DNA of 16,920 bases from Saccoglossus kowalevskii (taxonomy: Eukaryota; Hemichordata; Enteropneusta; Harrimaniidae), in the NCBI RefSeq assembly GCF_000003605.2, contig NW_003155251.1:163776-180695 (forward strand), read 5' to 3'. The notes under the pieces were generated by a model. The model had not been told where the DNA came from and searched no databases. It was given only the letters and a program-made list of their open reading frames with translations. The translations under genes were made by a program, and so were the position numbers. Below are positions 11,069-16,920 of the stretch, piece after piece; position 1 is the first letter of the stretch; each line of letters opens with the position of its first letter.

Positions 11069-11081
11069 TAACCTTTGACTC
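11069..11081 (-). promoter_or_regulatory. degenerate DR1-like site
   Basis: On the minus strand this reads GAGTCAAAGGTTA, matching 10 of 13 positions of the DR1 consensus AGGTCAAAGGTCA. It shares the core ACCTTTGAC (plus strand) with the stronger site at 11199. Confidence 0.25.
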
Positions 11082-11198
11082 CTTCTGCTTTAAAAATTCA
11101 TTTTCCGAGATTGCTGCGCCAGTGGGTGAACGTGTCAACGCCATGAGCGATGGAACCTCTCTGATTGAAATTGGTTTGCTAATGAGACCCCACGAATT

Positions 11199-11211
11199 CG
11201 ACCTTTGACCT
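11199..11211 (-). promoter_or_regulatory. DR1 nuclear-receptor-like site
   Basis: On the minus strand this reads AGGTCAAAGGTCG, matching 12 of 13 positions of the DR1 element recognised by HNF4, COUP-TF and RXR-type nuclear receptors. The match is direct; occupancy is inference. Confidence 0.4.
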
Positions 11212-11350
11212 CCACATCTGCCAATGTGCACTTCTTTAGAAGAACCAAATAAGCGATTAAAAAGGCACGATAATGGGGCGAGGTGCAAGGAAGGTGACAA
11301 AACTTAATTGGGAAGAAAAGAACGAGTCACGAACGTTGATTTAGTTAATC

Positions 11351-12299
11351 CATTTTCCATTTGCGGAGTCTTAACAAGTAAAGTATTTTGGTGTGATTCA
11401 ATGGGCTAATCCCGGTATGTACACCAGGTAATTTGTCTGCAAATCAACACACGGGGGATACAAACACTTGGCTTTACAACAAAGAAGATGTCAACTGTTT
11501 TGGAGTTGAAACATAATTTGATGACAGATGAGATGAAAACTATAGAGAACTGTGACTTATAATTGGATCCGTGGGAATGCTAATCCAATCCTGCGGTATG
11601 GAATGGGAAAGGCAGAAAAGAAAGTTTGACAAGTGTCTGCTTTCAAGAAAAGAATGCACGTTAAAAAAGTTTTTTTTTTCCTTCTTATTACAGCTTTTAT
11701 ATTTCATGGAATTCCCGTTCTCCCCAAAACTGTCGAGAGCAAGTTCCAAAATGCACCTTGGATATTAAAAAAGAAGAATTATACCAAAATATAATTTTTA
11801 TTCTTTTAATCAAATGCAAAAGTCTGCACACTAATCTCCAGTTTAAAATTCCCAAACTAATCATGATTAACTGAAATGCTACAAGGATTCAAATTATATG
11901 TACAGAAACTCCATAACAAGTGTGTTAATCATTAAGACATACGTGTAAATCTGCAAAAACTAATTTAAGTATAAGCATGTATGAGTCGACGATGAAGTAA
12001 AGTAGAATCATTATGAAGCTGTCATAGCTAATATTATGTGTATATATACGAAACAACAATAGGTTATTGTACATACATAGGAATAACAGGAAACAAGCGA
12101 CACTGAGATTATCAATATTGCCTCGTACTACTCAAAGGGTATAAACGAGAGAGTTATAGTTGTATTCGTCATTAGTCATTCTGAAAACATTCACCCAATT
12201 AGGGCCATCGATGACAAGAGAATATAAACATAAAGAATTAGAAAGGTTATACAGTGTGTGAAATATCAGTAGCAATATTAACTAACTGTCATTATGATA
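11351..12299. other. unique DNA, no gene recognised
   Basis: Mostly AT-rich. TAATCCC, an Otx/Goosecoid-type word, lies at 11407-11413. Overlapping opposite-strand frames at 11540-11768 contain a poly-Lys/poly-Phe run from a T-tract and no domain, so they look spurious. Confidence 0.5.
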
Positions 12300-12650
12300 T
12301 ATTTAATTCCTGTCTAGCGAGATACACTTATTGTGTCGGGGAAACGGTGCACAAAATGTAATTAATCCCAGTACAAACTTTGATCTTTAATGAAACAGCG
12401 ACGTCTCCGTGCCACCATTATTCCTCGCTTCAAGGGGATAATTTGACGTGCATATAGCCTTTATCTTTCACATCTAATAAATCAGTGAACGCAACCAATA
12501 CACCAGTATAAACTCAGAACTATAACTTGTCCCATAGCCCATCCTCGGGGTGTCAAAAAGCAATTATAAGTCCCACTTAATAGTATATAGTGAGTCAGGG
12601 ATTGGTGGGGGTAGTGTCAACTACTCATCAACGACATTGAACTTGATCAC
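12300..12650. promoter_or_regulatory. higher-complexity block with Otx- and TCF-like sites
   Basis: This GC-richer, non-repetitive block holds TAATCCC (12363-12369, Otx/Goosecoid-type) and, 8 bp on, CTTTGATC (12378-12385, reverse complement GATCAAAG, TCF/LEF-type). CTTTATC GATA-type words follow near 12461. The combination is familiar from early-embryo enhancers in marine deuterostomes, but here it rests only on short matches. Confidence 0.25.
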
Positions 12651-13070
12651 TCTGGATTCTGGGCATGGAATCAACAGATTTTGAACAGTGTAGTTAAATT
12701 CATGTTGTATTCATTGAAAGTCAAGACAGATTGAAATGATTAAATACATGTAAATGATCAGGTGACAAAGTCAAGGTAACTCTAGGCTACCTACTTGTCA
12801 TATGAGTTTGACATGTAGGATCTAGTAGATTAATAAGGTTAGTTTTTTTTAGTTTTGTCTTCAACTTTTATAATTGTAGTTTTTAGTGACTTTACTGCTA
12901 TACTTTCTGCAGTCAGTGTTGTGTCAATAAATGTTACTTAATAAGGTACATATGAATCTTAGTTGTTTTAATTTGGTTTATTGTATAATCAGCAATCCTT
13001 TACCTCACTATCAACTATTTATATGTACCCGGTAATCAACTAATAGAGAGATGAAATGGATCCTCGACCT
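12651..13070. other. AT-rich DNA with possible polyadenylated 3' end
   Basis: A T-rich run from 12843 leads to GTTGTGTCAATAAATG near 12920. This is loosely like the AATAAA-bearing retroposon ends at 5.87 and 14.51 kb, but it lacks the ATT-repeat tail. It may be an old retroposon remnant, a transcript end or chance. TACATGTA occurs at 12745-12752. Confidence 0.3.
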
Positions 13071-13072
13071 TG

Positions 13073-13117
13073 CTTTATGCACCATCCCTCAACACGAGAG
13101 GGACGGTGCTTTATGCA
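13073..13117. mobile_element. 27-bp GC-rich hairpin insertion with 9-bp direct repeats
   Basis: A 27-bp GC-rich segment (13082-13108) runs from CCATCCCTC to GAGGGACGGTG. It is bracketed by CTTTATGCA at 13073-13081 and 13109-13117. Counting the preceding CA, the arms CACCATCCCTC and GAGGGACGGTG pair with one mismatch around a 7-base loop. The flanking repeat looks like a target-site duplication of 9 bp (11 bp if TG is counted). A related copy lies at 13512-13559. The insertion has no coding room and I do not recognise the family. Confidence 0.6.
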
Positions 13118-13187
13118 ACTATTGTGATACTGACTATAAAAAAACATATCTCCAGGAACACAAATTTGGTTGAAACTTGACCGAGAT

Positions 13188-13201
13188 GGGGGGGGGGGGG
13201 G
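13188..13201 (+). repeat. G14 homopolymer
   Basis: Fourteen consecutive G residues occur in otherwise AT-rich DNA. Such a run can form a G-quadruplex and is prone to length change and to sequencing error. Confidence 0.9.
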
Positions 13202-13511
13202 TATAACAGAATCTATATAAAAGAATAATCAAAGGGGCGAGGCATTTCATACACATGCTGGGCTTTTATATTTCTTCATCATCCTTCACAACCACAACTT
13301 ATTTATTCAAATTGATGAACTAAAACATACACCAAAACCAAAACATGTAGATTTGTTTGCACCTTCATTTTATGTTGGTTTTTACCAATATTTATTCAAA
13401 AGTCATGGGGAACCAATCAAGCCCAAGCAATAACCAATTATAATCACACCAAACTATAATCTAGTCAATGCTGACTGTTTTGTCCCAATTTATCATTTAC
13501 CATTCTTGTAA

Positions 13512-13559
13512 ACTGACACACCGTCCCTCAACACCATTTGAGGAACGGTGACTGACACA
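13512..13559. mobile_element. 30-bp GC-rich hairpin insertion with 9-bp direct repeats
   Basis: The segment 13521-13550 begins CCGTCCCTCAACAC and ends TTGAGGAACGGTG. It is flanked by perfect ACTGACACA repeats at 13512-13520 and 13551-13559. With the adjoining CA, the stem is 6 bp, one mismatch, then 6 bp around a 6-base loop. It shares CC(A/G)TCCCTCAACAC and ACGGTG with the copy 440 bp upstream. Both have a 9-bp flanking repeat ending in CA, so the same insertion mechanism is likely. Confidence 0.6.
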
Positions 13560-14123
13560 ATTATCTAAAATTAGTTGCTAAGTACACATTACTGTTGAGT
13601 GGGACTCACACTACACATGTACGCATGGTTATGATAACACTGACACTCAATGATGATGCATTTGGTCAGAGTGCTCTGATAAATCGCTGTTTTTGATGAT
13701 CGTAATTTATGGAATATTTAATTTTTTTGTCATAAACACAATCTTGAATATACATACATGTTGAATACAACTTTGATGTTAGTTTATTAGTTGAGCAAAA
13801 TTACGGCAGAATCTTGTCTAAAAGTAATGGCCTCATCATGTTTTAAACAGCCGTGCGAATCACCCAAATGACTGTCAATCATCGGTTTATTCAAATCAAA
13901 GTGTTAATCCAAGCTATTAGTGACAATATGTTCCTTTATGGCAGACAATGGTGTACATAAGATGTCAGCAGACAAGATTAACATCTCATGAAACATTTTG
14001 TGTACACAGCAAACAATGGGCAGACCATTCAAATGAAAGTTATGTACTTAGGCCAGACCAAAAAAATAACTTGTTTTGGAGATTTGCTGCTTTTGAAAAT
14101 TTTCAAATGTATTTTGGAGGAGT
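13560..14123. other. unique DNA, no gene recognised
   Basis: Moderately AT-rich. A 62-codon plus frame at 13948-14136 runs into the left end of the TIR element and shows no known domain; it could be chance. No other repeat or RNA gene was seen. Confidence 0.45.
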
Positions 14124-14335
14124 TACTGTAAAATGACTAATTTTCACTGGGTTTAAATTTCACTGATTTACCATTTCAGGCATATTCAGTGGGTTTTAAA
14201 TTCACGGTTTTATCATTTAGATAATGTGTTCTATGCTAAATTTTACATATTCACTGTGTTTTAATTTAGCGCATTTTTCCAGTCAGCGAAATAAGCTAAA
14301 TTAAAACCCAGTGAATAATTACCCCCTTTACAGTA
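14124..14335. mobile_element. 208-bp MITE-like element, TA target duplication
   Basis: Inverted ends at 14126-14160 and 14298-14333 share CTGTAAA, then TAAT, then TTCACTGGGTTT followed by an A/T run, with a few mismatches in between. TA flanks both sides (14124-14125 and 14334-14335). The interior repeats a motif of about 48 bp, TTCA(C/G)TGGGTTTTAAATT then TTTA(C/T)CATTT, roughly three times. Its terminal CTGTAAA is shared with the 9037-9175 element, so one transposase may mobilise both. There is no coding capacity. Confidence 0.75.
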
Positions 14336-14379
14336 TGAACTTTTGGGATGCTAAAATCCGTTGTGATATTCAATCCAAT

Positions 14380-14531
14380 TTATTTTTCTATTATTTTTAC
14401 ACTTTACTTTGCTTGTCAGTTTTTTTTTTTTTTTTTTTTTTTTTATCATTCTCATTTTGTTTGTCTTTCTTCGCATCTGTACAAAAGCCTAATAGGGATA
14501 TGAGCACAATAAAGATTATTATTATTATTAC
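14380..14531 (+). mobile_element. non-LTR retroposon 3' end with T25 tract and ATT-repeat tail
   Basis: A T-rich segment includes an unbroken run of 25 T (14420-14444), then ATTTTGTTTGT and ATCTGTA. It ends in AATAAA (14508-14513) followed by (ATT)n to about 14530. The layout and shared words match the 5.69-5.89 kb copy, so both probably belong to one LINE or SINE family. The 5' limit is not clear. The plus frame across 14311-14556 is mostly poly-Phe/Leu from the T-tract and is not a gene. Confidence 0.5.
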
Positions 14532-15353
14532 GGAAATACATGGGTTTATACATTAATTAAAAATTTTCCAGAGCGGTAAATGCTATCTGGTTTAATTCTA
14601 GATGTTTTTTCATCTTTTTATAGCATAGTTATTCAAAAGCAGTAAAAATCAGCGCTTCTTGAATTTTACCACATAAACTATTGGCTCACCTCACAGAATA
14701 ATATTGCACTTGTTTTTCATTAAATTCACAGTGCTTAGATTCATTCTTAAACACAATCTACTGACTTTCCAGAGAATTGTTGATTTAAAAATTGTTTTTT
14801 ATCAACATTTTAATTTCTTTAATAAAACAGGTAATTAGAATTGATCTCATTTGTATTTCAAACAGATATAAAAACTCGTCGTAAGTGTAAAAATTAATTG
14901 ATATAATAGACACTCATGATTCCATAACTAAGTGCAGTGCGTCTCAGCGTTTTGACGACGTGACTGAAATAGAAAAACAAATTTAAGCATGGCAATACAG
15001 TAAACCAAAATTGTCCAGAATGGAAAAAGGAGTGATATTTACAGTACGAATATACACAAGACAAACAATTCCATTACAAGGGCATTAACAAGAAGAAGAA
15101 AAAAAAATATCATTTGCATTTGACTTGTATTAAATTACAGATATGCAAGGTGATATGTGGTCTCATATCGTAGTCATTGGTTTTTTACAATATTCACATT
15201 CAAGGTAAATTTTTTTGTCAGAATAATTTCAGTCAACTACCAACAGGCCAGAACCAATCAAATTCAGTCACCCAGTAGTAACGTTCAAATCAAGTGGAAT
15301 CCATTAAACTAGTCTTTACAACCTTTTCATGAATTTAAAATGACGCATTGGTC
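14532..15353. other. AT-rich unique DNA, nothing recognised
   Basis: AT-rich sequence with short A- and T-runs. TTTACAGTA occurs at 15039-15047 without a matching inverted partner. No gene was recognised. Confidence 0.5.
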
Positions 15354-15356
15354 ACC

Positions 15357-15430
15357 ACTAGCATACCGGTAGTGGTTGTTGCATCAGACTCGTAATCAGT
15401 CAACCCAAGTTCAAATCCTACCTGAGGTTT
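15357..15430 (+). mobile_element. tRNA-Thr-derived SINE head or tRNA relic
   Basis: A box-like TACCGGTAGTGG (about 15364-15375) and B box-like AGTTCAAATCC (15408-15418) are spaced as in a tRNA. Between them the anticodon loop CTCGTAA (15389-15395) is well formed, with anticodon CGT (threonine). Pairing is poor: 3 of 5 in the anticodon stem and no acceptor-stem match between 15357-15363 and 15422-15428. This argues against a working tRNA and for a tRNA-derived SINE promoter head. The 28-bp satellite begins 36 bp after the B box. Confidence 0.6.
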
Positions 15431-15454
15431 AACACCTATAATGCTATACGCATG

Positions 15455-16920
15455 TGTCATTTTATGACAGGTACACAGAGATGGTCATATTATGACTGGT
15501 ACACAGAAATGGTCATATTATGACAGGTACACAGAAATGGTCATATTGTGACTGGTACACAAAAATGGTCATATTGTGACTGGTACACAGAAATGGTCAT
15601 ATTATGACTGGTACACAGAAATGGTCATATTATGACTGGTACACAGAAATGGTCATATTATGACTGGTACACAGAGATTGTCATATTATGACTGGTACAC
15701 AGAAATGGTCATATTGTGACTGGTACACAGAGATGGTCATATTATGACTGGTACACAGAAATGGTCATATTGTGACTGGTACACAGAAATGGTCATATTG
15801 TGACTGGTACACAGAAATGGTCATATTATGACAGATACACAGAAATGGTCATATTGTGACTGGTACACAGAAATGGTCATATTATGACTGGTACACAGAA
15901 ATGGTCATATTATGACTGGTACACAGAAATGGTCATATTGTGACTGGTACACGGAGATTGTCATATTATGACTGGTACACAGAAATGGTCATATTGTGAC
16001 TGGTACACAGAGATGGTCATATTATGACTGGTACACAGAAATGGTCATATTGTGACTGGTACACAGAGATGGTCATATTATGACTGGTACACAGAAATGG
16101 TCATATTATGACTGGTACACAGAGATTGTCATATTATGACTGGTACACAGAAATGGTCATATTGTGACTGGTACACAGAAATGGTCATATTGTGACTGGT
16201 ACACAGAAATGGTCATATTATGACTGGTACACAGAAATGGTCATATTATGACTGGTACACAGAGATTGTCATATTATGACTGGTACACAGAAATTGTCAT
16301 ATTGTGACTGGTACACAGAGATGGTCATATTATGACTGGTACACAGAAATGGTCATATTGTGACTGGTACACAGAGATGGTCATATTATGACTGGTACAC
16401 AGAAATGGTCATATTGTGACTGGTACACAGAAATGGTCATATTATGACTGGTACACAGAAATGGTCATATTATGACTGGTACACAGAAATGGTCATATTA
16501 TGACTGGTACACAGAAATGGTCAAATTATGACTGGTACACAGACATTGTCATATTATGACTGGTACACAGAAATGGTCATATTGTGACTGGTACACAGAG
16601 ATGGTCATATTATGACTGGTACACAGAAATGGTCATATTGTGACTGGTACACAGAAATGGTCATATTATGGCAGGTACACAGAGATGGTCATATTATGAC
16701 AGGTACACAGAGATTGTCATATTATGACTGGTACACAGAAATGGTCATATTGTGACTGGTACACAGAAATGGTCATATTATGGCAGGTACACAGAGATGT
16801 TCATATTATGACAGGTACACAGAGATGGTCATATTATGACAGATACACAGAGATTGTCATATTGTGACTGGTACACAGAAATGGTCATATTATGACTGGT
16901 ACACAGAAATGGTCATATTA
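15455..16920. repeat. 28-bp minisatellite, 52 full copies plus partial, open at window end
   Basis: Units follow GGTCATATT(A/G)TGACTGG then TACACAGAAAT, exactly 28 bp each with no indels from 15455 to the window edge. By my hand count 34 of 52 copies have A and 18 have G at the variable centre. Other variants are a T-for-G first base, CAGG for CTGG, and AGAT for AAAT. Each A-type copy holds the 13-bp near-palindrome GTCATATTATGAC (6-bp arms around one T). The frame shifts each unit and TTATGA or TTGTGA supplies a stop, so it is not coding. The array continues past the window. Confidence 0.97.

Larger units (their letters stand above)
10740..11350. promoter_or_regulatory. higher-complexity block, candidate regulatory element
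   Basis: This block stands out from the AT-rich flanks by balanced composition. It contains an imperfect hairpin (10800-10858), a pyrimidine tract with CAG at 11000 that resembles a splice acceptor, and two ACCTTTGAC sites 130 bp apart (11071 and 11201), the second a near-perfect DR1. A CATCTG E-box and a GCTAATGAG homeodomain-type core lie nearby. If the acceptor is real, the downstream frame starting at 11002 gives only about 15 codons before TAA. A minus-strand frame at 11046-11300 gives an 84-residue peptide with no domain I recognise. I favour a regulatory element, but a terminal exon is possible. Confidence 0.3.

Noticed and set aside
11046-11300. 84-codon minus-strand open frame
   Set aside because: It shows no recognisable domain, no ortholog-like motif and no supporting context; chance open frames of this length are expected, so it is mentioned only within the surrounding block.
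14311-14556. 81-codon plus-strand open frame
   Set aside because: It starts inside the TIR element and is dominated by Phe/Leu from a 25-T tract and by Ile from the ATT tail.
14996-15047. Third CTGTAAA TIR element
   Set aside because: TACAGTAAA at 14996 and TTTACAGTA at 15039 are not in the inverted orientation that the ends require.
15357-15430. Functional tRNA-Thr (CGT) gene
   Set aside because: Acceptor arms do not pair and the anticodon and T stems are poorly matched, so a SINE head or relic fits better.
15455-16920. CRISPR array or coding tandem repeat
   Set aside because: Units of 28 bp abut with no spacers, and the unit length with built-in TGA (plus) and TAA/TGA (minus) stops closes every frame.

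Overview
This is eukaryotic, non-coding, repeat-rich genomic DNA, roughly two-thirds A+T by eye. No stretch looks like a protein-coding gene. The longest open frames are about 60-84 codons, stop-bounded by chance, low in complexity or inside repeats, and none resembles a family I know. There is no bacterial or viral gene organisation. The repeats (short TIR elements with TA target sites, a tRNA-derived SINE head, retroposon 3' ends with ATT-repeat tails, two minisatellite arrays) and the frequent TACATGTA palindrome suggest an animal, most likely a marine invertebrate such as a hemichordate, echinoderm, mollusc or amphioxus. I cannot choose among these from the sequence. The window is probably intergenic or intronic.

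Layout. Positions 1-6.7 kb are mostly unique AT-rich DNA. Two higher-complexity blocks (about 290-1250 and 2590-2960) hold recognisable transcription-factor-like sites, including an RFX X-box-like palindrome and Hox/Pbx-like TGATTGAT words. A retroposon 3' end lies at about 5.69-5.89 kb. From 6.81 to 8.62 kb there is a G-rich minisatellite that passes from a degenerate region, through a ~157-bp composite unit, to a clean 61-bp unit. A 139-bp TIR element (9037-9175) and a 136-bp tandem duplication (9631-9902) follow. Positions 10.7-12.65 kb contain further higher-complexity blocks with a hairpin, a DR1 nuclear-receptor-like site and Otx- and TCF-like sites.

From 13.0 to 14.5 kb there are two tiny GC-rich hairpin insertions, each flanked by a perfect 9-bp direct repeat, then a 208-bp TIR element, then a second retroposon 3' end with a T25 tract. 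The window ends in a 28-bp minisatellite (15455 to the edge, 52 full copies plus 10 bp). It begins 36 bp after the B box of a tRNA-Thr-like SINE head and continues past the window.

There is no multi-gene system here. The most interesting signals are the hairpin insertions with 9-bp duplications, the two TIR elements sharing a CTGTAAA end, and the layered periodicities of both satellite arrays. All regulatory-site calls are motif matches only and stay tentative without comparative or functional data.
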